Of a stretch of 56,853 nt of DNA, positions 26,275 through 34,893 are shown in pieces. This stretch comes from Polaromonas sp. GTDB taxonomy: Bacteria > Pseudomonadota > Gammaproteobacteria > Burkholderiales > Burkholderiaceae_C. The stretch spans positions 1-56,853 of the forward strand of contig NZ_JACDDD010000012.1 of NCBI RefSeq assembly GCF_013817205.1. The letters run 5' to 3'. Position numbers and translations under genes: made by a program. Position 1 is the stretch's first letter; every line of letters begins with the position of its first letter. The notes under the pieces are model-generated. The model worked only from the letters and a program-made list of their open reading frames with translations, was not told the origin of the DNA and made no database searches.

Positions 26275-27248
26275 GCGGATACTCCCACGGGAACGTCGTG
26301 CAGCCAGCAAGCAGCGCGGGTGGCGCCTGCGGTCAGCAGGTCGGGTCTTTCCTGTCGGCAGCGCTCAAACACCTGGGGGCAGCGCGGATTGTAGGCACAG
26401 CCGGGCGGAATCGCATTGAGACGCGGCATGGCGCCGTCGATCTGGTTGAGCCGCTCACGGTCCAGCGTGATGTCCGGAATCGCTGCCATCAGACCGGCCG
26501 TGTAGGGATGGGATGGATGGTTGATGACCTCATGCACCGGGCCAATCTCGGCAACCCGTCCGGCATACAGTACAGCCACGCGGTCGCAGGTTTCGGCGAT
26601 CACGCCCATGTCATGGGTGATCAGCATCACGGCAGCGCCGCGCTTCTTGCAGATGGTCTTGAGCAACATGATGATCTGCGCCTGAATCGACACGTCCAGC
26701 GCGGTGGTCGGCTCATCGGCGACGATCAACTTGGGCTCGGCGGCCAGCGCCAGGGCAATCACCACCCGCTGGCGCATGCCGCCGGAGAACTGGTGCGGAA
26801 AATGGTCGATGCGCTGTTCGGCCGCCGGAATGCCGGTGTCCTGCAGCAGCGAAATCGCGCGCTGCCGCGCCTCTGCCTGGCTCACCGGCAGGTGCGCCAG
26901 GATGGTTTCAATCAGCTGGCGACCCACGGAGTACAGTGGGTTCAGCGAGGTCAGCGGGTCTTGGAAGATGGCGCCAATCTTGCGGCCGCGAATGTGGCGC
27001 ATCTGCTCATAAGGCAGGTTGTCGATGCGCTGGCCTTCAAGCAGGACCTGCCCACCGCCTATGCGGCCGGGCGGCTCCAGCAGGCCGATGATGGCCGCAC
27101 CGGTCAGCGACTTGCCGGCGCCGGATTCACCAACCACGCCGAGGATTTCACCGGGCGCAATGTCAAAGGAAATGTCGTCCAGCGCGCGCAGCGTGCCGCG
27201 CCGGCCGGGAAATTCGACGATCAGGTTTTGGACTTGTAAAAGGCTCAT
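26271..27248 (-). CDS. dipeptide/oligopeptide ABC transporter ATPase (DppD/OppD type)
   Basis: A 325-residue ATPase with Walker A GESGAGKS at residues 40-47, signature FSGGMRQRVVIALAL, Walker B IVADEPTTALD, and the C-terminal PPGCAYNPRCPQVFERC tail. It overlaps its partner by 4 bases. Upstream in the operon is a 179-base repeat-filled gap and then dppC, so the two ATPase genes may be read less than the permeases. Confidence 0.93.
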   Translation of the reverse strand: MSLLQVQNLIVEFPGRRGTLRALDDISFDIAPGEILGVVGESGAGKSLTGAAIIGLLEPPGRIGGGQVLLEGQRIDNLPYEQMRHIRGRKIGAIFQDPLTSLNPLYSVGRQLIETILAHLPVSQAEARQRAISLLQDTGIPAAEQRIDHFPHQFSGGMRQRVVIALALAAEPKLIVADEPTTALDVSIQAQIIMLLKTICKKRGAAVMLITHDMGVIAETCDRVAVLYAGRVAEIGPVHEVINHPSHPYTAGLMAAIPDITLDRERLNQIDGAMPRLNAIPPGCAYNPRCPQVFERCRQERPDLLTAGATRAACWLHDVPVGVSA

Positions 27249-27283
27249 TCACTACTCACTAAATTCAAGCGGCCACAGTGGAA

Positions 27284-27417
27284 CCGGCTTTGCCGGGCCA
27301 CAGGTGGCGCCCCCTGGAGGGGCTGAGGACCGCGGCTCCACAAGCCTGCCTGTGCAGGCTTGGACGGCTCCGAAGAGCCACCGGCTCTGGCGGGGGTTCG
27401 AGGCGGCCGAAGGCCGC
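27284..27417. repeat. cluster of five or more hairpins between dppC and dppD
   Basis: This 179-base gap holds consecutive inverted repeats: CCGGC/GCCGG (27284-27296), CCCC/GGGG around 27310-27321, AAGCCTGC/GCAGGCTT (27342-27361), GGCTC/GAGCC (27366-27379) and GCGGCC/GGCCGC (27403-27417). Such arrays resemble REP/BIME sequences that stabilise or attenuate operon messages. No gene is seen in it. Confidence 0.7.
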
Positions 27418-27427
27418 TTCGGGGGTG

Positions 27428-28339
27428 TCACCGTAACCTCGGATTAAGTGCATCACGCAGCCAGTCGCCCAGCAAATTGACGCTCAGCGAAATCGTGACC
27501 AGCATGACGCCGGGGAATACCGTGATCCACCACTCGCCGGAGAACAGGTAGTCGTTGCCGATGCGGATCAGCGTACCCAGCGACGGTGAAGTCGGCGGCG
27601 CGCCCACGCCCAGAAAGGAAAGTGTTGCTTCGGTAATGATGGCCGTGGCCACCTGGATGGTCGCCAGTACCAGCACCGGCCCCATCACATTCGGGAGCAC
27701 ATGGCGGCGCATGATGCGCAGCGGCGCCACGCCTGTGACGCGCGCCGCCTGCACATACTCCTTGCTGCGCTCCACCAGCGTCGAGCCGCGCACGGTACGT
27801 GCGTACTGGACCCAGCCGGTCAAGGTGATGGAGATGATCAGCACGCCCAGCGCCAGCGAATCCTGCGCATTGGGAAACAGCGCGCGACCGACACCGGCAA
27901 TCAGCAGCGCCACCAGAATGGCGGGGAATGACAACATCACGTCGCATAGCCGCATCAGGGCCGAGTCGATCCAGCCGCCGTAAAACCCGGCCAGCAGGCC
28001 CAGCCCCACGCCGAACAGCACCGACAACACCACGGACGCAAAACCAACGGCCAGCGATATGCGGGCACCGTACATCAACGCGGAAAGAATATCGCGGCCC
28101 TGGTCATCCGTACCCAGCAGGTATTTGGAAGAACCCCCTTCCGACCAGGCCGGGGGCAAACGCGCGTCACTGAGTTCCAGTGTCGCCAGGTCAAACGGGT
28201 TGTGCGGGGCAACAAAACCCGCAAACACCGAACAAAAAATACAGATCAGGGCGACTGCGGCCGCAGCCATCGCCACCGGGGAGGTGCGAAAGCTGTAGCC
28301 GACGTCGCTGTCCCAGAATCGGAAAAGCGCGCTTGTCAT
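27428..28339 (-). CDS. dipeptide/oligopeptide ABC transporter permease (DppC type)
   Basis: A 303-residue permease with six predicted membrane segments. The first is near residues 20-43, the conserved LGTDDQGRDILS follows, and the EAA loop is EYVQAARVTGVAPLRIMRRHVLPN. It partners the DppB-type permease at 31195-32175, from which it is separated here by a hydrolase gene and a binding-protein gene. Its start lies 7 bases from the binding-protein stop at 28347. Confidence 0.93.
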   Translation of the reverse strand: MTSALFRFWDSDVGYSFRTSPVAMAAAAVALICIFCSVFAGFVAPHNPFDLATLELSDARLPPAWSEGGSSKYLLGTDDQGRDILSALMYGARISLAVGFASVVLSVLFGVGLGLLAGFYGGWIDSALMRLCDVMLSFPAILVALLIAGVGRALFPNAQDSLALGVLIISITLTGWVQYARTVRGSTLVERSKEYVQAARVTGVAPLRIMRRHVLPNVMGPVLVLATIQVATAIITEATLSFLGVGAPPTSPSLGTLIRIGNDYLFSGEWWITVFPGVMLVTISLSVNLLGDWLRDALNPRLR

Positions 28340-28346
28340 CGAGGGA

Positions 28347-29930
28347 TTACTTGTTCAGTTTGACGAATTTCCAGGGCATGCCGTTGTCAGGCCATTGCAC
28401 CAGCTCGATGTTCTTTTTGGCCGCCCAGTTGATGGCCTGCTGGTGCAGCGGCAAATGGCCGACCTCGTCCTGGTGGATCTTCAGCGCCTCGCGGATCAGC
28501 TCCGTGCGTTTCTTGTCGTCAGTCTCTGAAGCGACCAGGTTGGTCAGCTCGTCAACACGTGCGTTGCTGTAGGCCCCGAGGTTGAACTGGCCGCGGCCAC
28601 CTTCACCCGGTGTCGACATGATGGGATAAAGCACGTTGTGCGCGTCCACCGTGCTCGGCGTCCAGCCCAGCATGTAGAAGCTGGTGTCGCGGCGCAGGAC
28701 CTTCGGAAAATACGTGCCCTTGGTTTCAGCCTCAAGGTTGATCTTGACACCAATACGCGAGAGGTTGGCGGCAACCGCCTGGCAAATCTCGCCGTCGTTC
28801 ACATAGCGGTCATTCGGGCAGTTCATCTTGAGCTCGAAACCCGCACCATAGCCGGCGTCGGCCATCAGCTTCTTGGCGGCTTCAAGGTCAAACGGCAGGC
28901 GTTTGGCCAGCTCGGGCGCATAACCCCGGATTTCGGGCGCCAGCAGCGTGGCCACAGGCGTGGATGCGCCGCGCATCACACGGTTCTTGATCGCCTCGAT
29001 GTCGATAGCCTGGTAGAAAGCCTGGCGAACACGTTTGTCCTTGAAGGGATTTTTGCCCTTGACGCTGGAGAACAGCAGTTCATCACGTTTCTGGTCCATG
29101 CCCAGAAAAATAATCCGCAGCTCCGGGCCCTGGAATACCTGCAGGTTGGGCGTCGCCTTGATGCGCGGCACGTCCTGCACCGGCACCGGCTCCATCACGT
29201 CGATCTCGCCGGACAGCAGCGCGGCGACGCGGGTGCTGTCGTTGCCAATCACGTTGAAAATGACTTCCTCGACATTGCCGTCAATCTTTCCCCAGTAGTT
29301 GCCGTTGCGCGCGAAGGTGGTACGCACATTGGGCTGGCGCTCACGCACCCGGAACGGTCCCGTGCCGTTGGCGCGGAAAGAGGCCGCGTTTTCAATGCCC
29401 TTGCGGCGGTCCACCGGCTTGGTCGCCTGGTTGGCCTCGGACCACTTCTTGCTCATCATGTGCCACTGCGTAAACAACTCAGGCAGGATGGGAAAGGGGT
29501 TGTTCAAGACGAAATCAAGGGTGTGGTCGTCGATTTTTCTGATTTCCTTGATCTGGCCGACATAACTTTTCATGTCCGAGCCATCACCTTTGGCACGCTC
29601 GTAGCTGAAGATCACATCGTCGGCGGTGAAGGGGGTTCCGTCATGGAACTGCACGCCCTTGCGCAGATTGAAGCGCCAGACCGTCGGCGAGGTCTGCTTC
29701 CAGTCGGTGGCCAGCGAAGGCGCCAGTTTGTAGTTGCGGTCGCGCGTGACCAGCGGCTCATAGATGTTGCCCACCACCGTCAGCTGCAGCGATTCATTGA
29801 GCGAATGCGGATCCAGCGACAGGGCATCCCCCTGGTTGCCGACCCGCAGCGTCACTGCAGATGCTACAAAACTGGTAGCTGCCAGCGCAGAACCGATAAG
29901 GGCCAGGCTCGTTTTTCTCTTGAAACTCAT
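28347..29930 (-). CDS. peptide ABC transporter substrate-binding protein (SBP family 5), copy B
   Basis: A 527-residue periplasmic binding protein with landmarks NQGDALSLDPHSLNES and FHDGTPFTADDVIFSYERA. The C-terminal half aligns with copy A at 32318-33898 (for example VNDGEICQAV and HLPLHQQAINWAAKKNIEL). The signal peptide MSFKRKTSLALIGSALAATS is encoded over a GCTAC-GTAGC inverted repeat of the element family (29863-29879 and flank). The ligand may be a peptide, an acyl-amino acid or another compound, given the adjacent M20 hydrolase. Confidence 0.93.
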   Translation of the reverse strand: MSFKRKTSLALIGSALAATSFVASAVTLRVGNQGDALSLDPHSLNESLQLTVVGNIYEPLVTRDRNYKLAPSLATDWKQTSPTVWRFNLRKGVQFHDGTPFTADDVIFSYERAKGDGSDMKSYVGQIKEIRKIDDHTLDFVLNNPFPILPELFTQWHMMSKKWSEANQATKPVDRRKGIENAASFRANGTGPFRVRERQPNVRTTFARNGNYWGKIDGNVEEVIFNVIGNDSTRVAALLSGEIDVMEPVPVQDVPRIKATPNLQVFQGPELRIIFLGMDQKRDELLFSSVKGKNPFKDKRVRQAFYQAIDIEAIKNRVMRGASTPVATLLAPEIRGYAPELAKRLPFDLEAAKKLMADAGYGAGFELKMNCPNDRYVNDGEICQAVAANLSRIGVKINLEAETKGTYFPKVLRRDTSFYMLGWTPSTVDAHNVLYPIMSTPGEGGRGQFNLGAYSNARVDELTNLVASETDDKKRTELIREALKIHQDEVGHLPLHQQAINWAAKKNIELVQWPDNGMPWKFVKLNK

Positions 29931-29962
29931 GGGATTCTCCTGTTGGTGGAAATGTCTTGGGA

Positions 29963-31195
29963 CTACACGGTTAAAGGCATGGACTGCTCCACCAAGCCAG
30001 CATGCAATGCGGCGCCCAGCGGCAGGATGTCATCATTGAAGTCGTAGCGGGAGTTGTGCAGGAAGCAGCTGCCGACGCCATTTTCGGCACCCTGCCCGAT
30101 GCGCAGGTAGGCACCTGGCTTGACCTGCAGCATGAAGGAAAAATCCTCCGCGCCCATGCTGGGCGCCATGTCGCGCACGACATGGTCGGCACCGACCAGT
30201 CCCTCGGCCACATCGGCGGCAAACATGGCCTCATCGTAAGAGTTGATGGTGGCCGGGTAAATACGTTCGTAGTGCACTGCCGCCGAGGCGCCGAAACCCA
30301 GCGCCACGGCACCGCACAGTTCGCTGAGGCGGCGCTCCACCATGTCCTGCACGTCGGGGCTGAAGGTGCGCACCGTGCCCACCAGTGAGGCTTTGCCAGG
30401 CACCACGCTGAAGGCGCCCATGTCGCCGGCGTGCATGGCACAAATGCTGACCACCGCGCTGTCTATCGGATTGGCGTTGCGCGACACGATGCTCTGGATC
30501 GCCGTGATGATGTGCGCCGACACCACGACCGGGTCCACCGTCATGTAGGCATGCGCCCCATGGCCGCCGCGCCCGGTGATGTCGATGGTGACACGGTCTG
30601 CCGCAGCCATCATCGGGCCGGGCCGGATACCAATGGTGCCCGGCCGCATGGACGGCCAGTTGTGCATGCCGTACACCGCCTGCACCGGAAAGCGGTCAAA
30701 CAGGCCGTCCTCGATCATGATGCGTGCGCCGGCAAAACCCTCTTCACCGGGCTGGAAAATCAGCACTGCCGTGCCGTCGAAATTGCGTGTGGCTGCCAGA
30801 TAACGCGCGGCACCGACAAGCATGGTGGTGTGGCCGTCGTGGCCGCAGCCGTGCATCAGACCGACCTTGGAGGACTTCCAGGCGAACTCGTTGTGTTCGG
30901 TCATTGGCAGCGCATCCATGTCGGCACGCAGGCCGATCATGCGGCCGCTCTTGCTTTGCCGGCCTCGGATGACGGCCACCAGGCCGGTCTTGCCGATGCC
31001 CGTGTGGATCTCGTCGACACCACAGCGCTCCAGCGCCTCCCGCACGCGCGTGCCTGTATAAACCTCTTCAAAACCAAGCTCGGGATGGGCATGCAGGTCG
31101 CGGCGAAAGGCCGTCAGTTCCGGATGGAATTGGGCAATCTGGGCGAACACGCGGCCGTTGGCCCTGAGCGTCGGCGCGGGGCGCGGAGCCAGCAT
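29963..31195 (-). CDS. M20 family amidohydrolase/aminoacylase (hippurate hydrolase-like)
   Basis: A 410-residue metallohydrolase of the M20D group (hippurate and IAA-amino acid hydrolases). Metal ligands are in HGCGHDGH (115-122) and FQPGEEGFAGA, and the late MAPSMGAEDFSF holds the final histidine-position region as M-G-A-E-D. It cleaves N-acyl amino acids or small amides to an acid and an amino acid. It is joined to the permease gene upstream by a one-base TGATG overlap and lies inside the transporter operon, which suggests that the imported compound is its substrate. Confidence 0.9.
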   Translation of the reverse strand: MLAPRPAPTLRANGRVFAQIAQFHPELTAFRRDLHAHPELGFEEVYTGTRVREALERCGVDEIHTGIGKTGLVAVIRGRQSKSGRMIGLRADMDALPMTEHNEFAWKSSKVGLMHGCGHDGHTTMLVGAARYLAATRNFDGTAVLIFQPGEEGFAGARIMIEDGLFDRFPVQAVYGMHNWPSMRPGTIGIRPGPMMAAADRVTIDITGRGGHGAHAYMTVDPVVVSAHIITAIQSIVSRNANPIDSAVVSICAMHAGDMGAFSVVPGKASLVGTVRTFSPDVQDMVERRLSELCGAVALGFGASAAVHYERIYPATINSYDEAMFAADVAEGLVGADHVVRDMAPSMGAEDFSFMLQVKPGAYLRIGQGAENGVGSCFLHNSRYDFNDDILPLGAALHAGLVEQSMPLTV

Positions 31196-32175
31196 CAGTG
31201 CCCCCCGGCGTTGCTCGCGCGCAGGCGGGGATCAACGGCAAAATAAAGCAGGTCCACCACCAGATTGATGACCACGAAGATCAGCGCAATCAGGCACAGG
31301 TAGGCGGCCATCACCGGAATATCGGCAAAGGTCACGGCCTGGATGAACAGCAGGCCCATGCCCGGCCACTGGAACACGGTCTCGGTGATGATGGCGAAAG
31401 CGATCAGGCCACCGAGCTGCAGGCCGGTGATGGTCATCACCGGAACCAGCGTGTTCTTCAGCGCGTGACCGAAATGAATGGCGCGATTGGACAAGCCACG
31501 GGCACGCGCGAACTTGATGTAGTCGGTGCGCAGCACCTCCAGCATCTCGGCGCGAACCAGCCGCATGATCAGGGTGAGCTGAAAAATAGCCAGCGTCACG
31601 GCCGGCAGCACGATGTGGTGCCAGCCTTTGGCGCTGAGCAAGCCGGTCGTCCACCCGCCTATGTGCGTCACCTCACCACGGCCAAAGCTGGGGAACCAGC
31701 CCAGGCCCACCGCAAAAACCAGAATCAACAAAATACCGATCAGAAAAGTCGGCAGCGACACGCCCAACAACGACACCGTCATCAGCACCTGGCTGAAAAA
31801 CGTGCCGCGCCGCAAGGCTGCGTAGACCCCCATGGGCACGCCGATCACCAGTGCCAGCAGGGCCGCCACCAGCGCCAGTTCAAGCGTCGCGGGAAAGCGC
31901 TCGGCAATCAAGCGCGACACCTTCGCGCCCTGGCGCAGGCTCAGGCCAAACTCACCCTGCACGGCATTGAACAGAAAATGGCCAAACTGCACGAAAAAGG
32001 GCTTGTCCAAGCCCAAGTCGGCGCGGAGCTGGCGAATCTGGTCGGGCTGCGCATCCTGACCCAGCAAGAACACCACCGGATCGCCCACGTACTGGAACAG
32101 CATGAAAGCCAGGAAGGCGACTGTGATCATCACGATCACTGCCTGGAACAGGCGACGGAGAATGAATGCGAGCAT
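31195..32175 (-). CDS. dipeptide/oligopeptide ABC transporter permease (DppB type)
   Basis: A 326-residue permease with six membrane segments. The N-terminal segment is near residues 9-30, GQDAQPDQIRQLRADLGLDKPF is the conserved periplasmic region, and the EAA loop is DYIKFARARGLSNRAIHFGHALKN. Its start is downstream of a strong terminator (32269-32294), so its transcription needs readthrough or its own promoter in 32176-32268. It ends in TGATG overlapping the M20 gene. Confidence 0.93.
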   Translation of the reverse strand: MLAFILRRLFQAVIVMITVAFLAFMLFQYVGDPVVFLLGQDAQPDQIRQLRADLGLDKPFFVQFGHFLFNAVQGEFGLSLRQGAKVSRLIAERFPATLELALVAALLALVIGVPMGVYAALRRGTFFSQVLMTVSLLGVSLPTFLIGILLILVFAVGLGWFPSFGRGEVTHIGGWTTGLLSAKGWHHIVLPAVTLAIFQLTLIMRLVRAEMLEVLRTDYIKFARARGLSNRAIHFGHALKNTLVPVMTITGLQLGGLIAFAIITETVFQWPGMGLLFIQAVTFADIPVMAAYLCLIALIFVVINLVVDLLYFAVDPRLRASNAGGH

Positions 32176-32268
32176 CGAATGGGATTTTTAGTCGAGAGCC
32201 GATGCTAGCAGAGCAAACTGCCTGCCGACATCGGGTTTACTTTAGGTTTAAAGAAAATTATCACCGGC

Positions 32269-32294
32269 AAAAAAAGAGCCCCGGGGGGGCTCTT
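32269..32294 (-). terminator. rho-independent terminator between binding protein A and dppB
   Basis: AAGAGCCCC (32274-32282) pairs with GGGGCTCTT (32286-32294) around a three-base loop; on the minus strand the stem is followed by seven T (32275-32269). It is a strong terminator after the binding-protein gene, well placed to make the binding protein more abundant than the rest of the transporter. Confidence 0.85.
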
Positions 32295-32317
32295 GGGACC
32301 TTGCTCAGCCGCCGCGA

Positions 32318-33898
32318 TCAGTTGACCTTGATCAGGCGCCAGTCCAGACGGTTGTCGGCGCGGTGTGTCACCTCAATGTTTTTCTTCATCGCCCAAGGGA
32401 TGATCTGATTGTGCAGTGGCAGGTGCGACACGGTGTCATTGCTCAGTTGCAGGCCCTCGGTCAGGAAGCGGTTGCGCACCGGCAGATCGGTCTCGGTCTT
32501 GACGCGGTCCACCACGATGTCCATGCGCGGGTTGCTGTAACGGCCGACGTTGTAGTTGCCGTCGCCGCCCGTGCCCACGCTGCGTGTCAGAGACTGCAGG
32601 CTGTACAGCGCGTCAAAGGTCGGCACGCCCCAGCCCAGCATGTAGATGCTGGCTTCGTAGCGCTGGATCATCGGGAAGTAGGTCACCAGCGGCATCGTAC
32701 GCAGCTTGGCCTTGACGCCGATACGCGACCACATGGCGGTTACCGCCTGGCAGATTTCCTCGTCATTGATGTAGCGGTTGTTCGGGCAGGCAAAATCCAC
32801 CTCGAAACCCTGCGGATAACCGGCGTCAGCCAGCAGCTTTTTGGATGCTTCCGGATCAAACGGGAACCGCTTGTGCACCGCCTCGGTCCAGCCATTGACC
32901 TGCGGCGCCACCAGAGTCCCGGTCGCCTGGCCCAGGCCGCGCAGGGTCACGCGGACAATGCTGTTGATGTCGATGGCCTGGTACAGCGCCATGCGCACCC
33001 GCTGGTCTTTCAGCGGGTTCTTGCCCTTGACATTGGAGCCAGGTAGTTCATCCCTGAACTGGTCCATTCCAAAGAAGATGGTCCGATTTTCGATGCCGTC
33101 GATGACCTTGAGGTTGGCATTGCTGCGCAGACGCGCCAAGTCCTGCGGGCTCGGGTCCAGCACAAAGTCGACTTCTCCGGACAGAAGCGCAGCCACGCGC
33201 GTAGCTTCGGACTTGATCGGGGTGTAAATGATCTCGGTCACGTTCGTCGGGACGGTGCCCCAGTAGTTCGGGTTCTTCACCATCACCAGCTTCTGGTCAG
33301 GCTGCCACTCCTTGACCATGTAGGGGCCAGTGCCCATGGCGTTGCGGTGCGCGAAGGTTTCGTCCTTGGCGCGAATGTCTTTCGGCTCAACAGACTTGTT
33401 TTTCTCGGCCCAGGCCTTGCTCATGATGCGCAACTCGGTGAGTTGGTTGAGCAACACAGGATTGGAGCCCTTCATGATGAAGTCGACGGTGTTGTCGTTG
33501 ACCTTCACCACGCGGTCGATGCCCTGGGTGTAGACGGCGTAGTTCGAGGTCTTGGCCATGGCCCGGGTGATGGAATACACCACGTCGTCGGCCGTTAACG
33601 GCGTGCCGTCGCTGAATTTCACGCCCGAGCGCAGGGTGAAGCGCATTTGCGTTGGCGAGATTTCGCGCCAGGCCGTCGCCAGTTGCCCTTCGGGCTTGAA
33701 GGTCTGGCTGTTGTAGTAGACCAGTGCGTCGTAAATCGCGGCGTGCACGCCGTTACCCAGGGCATTGTTCTGGGAATGGATGTCCAGTGTAGGGATATCG
33801 CTGGCGCTGGACCATTTGAACGGCTTGGCGTGCAGCACCGGGGCAGTCGCCATCACCGCTAGGGTGGCAGAGACCCAAGCAAGCTGTTTGAATTTCAT
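32318..33898 (-). CDS. peptide ABC transporter substrate-binding protein (SBP family 5), copy A
   Basis: A 526-residue periplasmic binding protein with a clear signal peptide (MKFKQLAWVSATLAVMATAP, cleavage near VLHA). Landmarks are WSSASDIPTLDIHSQNN, FSDGTPLTADDVVYSITRA, LLSGEVDFVLDPSPQD and a C-terminal HLPLHNQIIPWAMKKNIEV. It is first of the transporter operon and has a terminator just after it. It is diverged from copy B, and having two binding proteins for one transporter suggests a widened substrate range. Confidence 0.94.
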   Translation of the reverse strand: MKFKQLAWVSATLAVMATAPVLHAKPFKWSSASDIPTLDIHSQNNALGNGVHAAIYDALVYYNSQTFKPEGQLATAWREISPTQMRFTLRSGVKFSDGTPLTADDVVYSITRAMAKTSNYAVYTQGIDRVVKVNDNTVDFIMKGSNPVLLNQLTELRIMSKAWAEKNKSVEPKDIRAKDETFAHRNAMGTGPYMVKEWQPDQKLVMVKNPNYWGTVPTNVTEIIYTPIKSEATRVAALLSGEVDFVLDPSPQDLARLRSNANLKVIDGIENRTIFFGMDQFRDELPGSNVKGKNPLKDQRVRMALYQAIDINSIVRVTLRGLGQATGTLVAPQVNGWTEAVHKRFPFDPEASKKLLADAGYPQGFEVDFACPNNRYINDEEICQAVTAMWSRIGVKAKLRTMPLVTYFPMIQRYEASIYMLGWGVPTFDALYSLQSLTRSVGTGGDGNYNVGRYSNPRMDIVVDRVKTETDLPVRNRFLTEGLQLSNDTVSHLPLHNQIIPWAMKKNIEVTHRADNRLDWRLIKVN

Positions 33899-33989
33899 GA
33901 AAACTCCTCATCGATTGAAAGACCACTACTATGCAATAAGCGGGCCGGGTCGTTTGCAGGGGTTTTCCTTCACAAACGTCGCCAAGTAA

Positions 33990-34790
33990 CTACTTGTGAC
34001 GCCCGGCTGTCCCCAAGGTGACAGGTCCGTACCAGGCCTGGGCCGTGCTGCGGGTGTTGTCGCTGTCAGTCATGATGGCGATGCCCACAAGCGCTCCGGG
34101 GGCTTCGCCGAATACTTTTTCATAGTCCGCACGGATGTTGCGCTCGTAATCCACCCACTGCTGGAGCCGGCTGGTGCCGGACTCCACCACCAGCTTTCGT
34201 ATGCGGTCGGTACGGGCATTAAGCATCACCGAACCGGCAGGCCGCGTGTTGCACCACACATACATCAGGGTCGCGTAAGGAAGCTCTTCCCCGGTCAGGG
34301 CACGCGCCATCTCGGAAAGCATGGCATTTTTGGCGGAAAAAGTGCTCCGGTCACCCTCGAACATCAACACGACGCGGACCGGCGAATCATCTGCTTCACG
34401 CAAAGCCATATCGGCCTGAGCTATCAATTCAGGAACTTTCCAGGAAAACCGCACCGCATCCAACTCTCCTGGCTCGATGCGGATCACCTTCCGCAGCATG
34501 CTTGCAGAAGACCGGGAAGTGGCAGCCATTGCATCGCGGCCATCCTTGCGTACATAACGAAACTGGTTAGGCCGCTTACCCGGTAAAGAATGATGCTTCC
34601 ACACCGGGACAGGCGCAGACACGGCTGCTGATTCACTGCTCAAGGCCGCGGCAGCCCATGGGGTGGCGCTCACAAACTCTTCCGGCGCCATTTCTACCGG
34701 CGACGGCTTGATGGAACCACAGGCAAGCAGTTGCAGCATCACAACCAGCGCCACCGCACTCTTTATTCCTGTCCACGCAGGTTTCTTCAT
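33990..34790 (-). CDS. DUF3047 domain lipoprotein
   Basis: A 266-residue exported protein. The signal sequence MKKPAWTGIKSAVALVVMLQ ends in a lipobox (LLAC before G). The C-terminal 170 residues match what I recall of DUF3047: VRVVLMFEGDRSTF, LPYATLMYVWCNTRP, YERNIRADYEKVFGEAPG and GIAIMTDSDNT. Function is unknown. It is monocistronic between the porin terminator (34828-34855) and the peptide-transporter operon, with no shared overlap. Confidence 0.8.
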   Translation of the reverse strand: MKKPAWTGIKSAVALVVMLQLLACGSIKPSPVEMAPEEFVSATPWAAAALSSESAAVSAPVPVWKHHSLPGKRPNQFRYVRKDGRDAMAATSRSSASMLRKVIRIEPGELDAVRFSWKVPELIAQADMALREADDSPVRVVLMFEGDRSTFSAKNAMLSEMARALTGEELPYATLMYVWCNTRPAGSVMLNARTDRIRKLVVESGTSRLQQWVDYERNIRADYEKVFGEAPGALVGIAIMTDSDNTRSTAQAWYGPVTLGTAGRHK

Positions 34791-34827
34791 CTATTTCTCC
34801 GAGCAGCGAACAATCTGCAATTTCCAT

Positions 34828-34855
34828 AAAAAAAGCCGCCCGAAGGCGGCTTTTT
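34828..34855. terminator. rho-independent terminator after porin (bidirectional form)
   Basis: GCCGCC (34835-34840) and GGCGGC (34845-34850) form a perfect stem with a CGAA loop, flanked by seven A on the left and five T on the right. On the minus strand the A run becomes the T tract that ends the porin message. The region also lies upstream of the DUF3047 gene. Confidence 0.88.
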
Positions 34856-34893
34856 GACTTTCTTCATAGAAGCTGACCTGGGCCAGCTGCCAA

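Noticed and set aside
27388-27420. tRNA-like GGTTCGA sequence
   Set aside because: No acceptor or anticodon stem can be formed around it; it belongs to the hairpin array.
28638-30047. 469-codon open frame antisense to binding protein B
   Set aside because: Shadow frame with no family features, opposite a clear binding protein.
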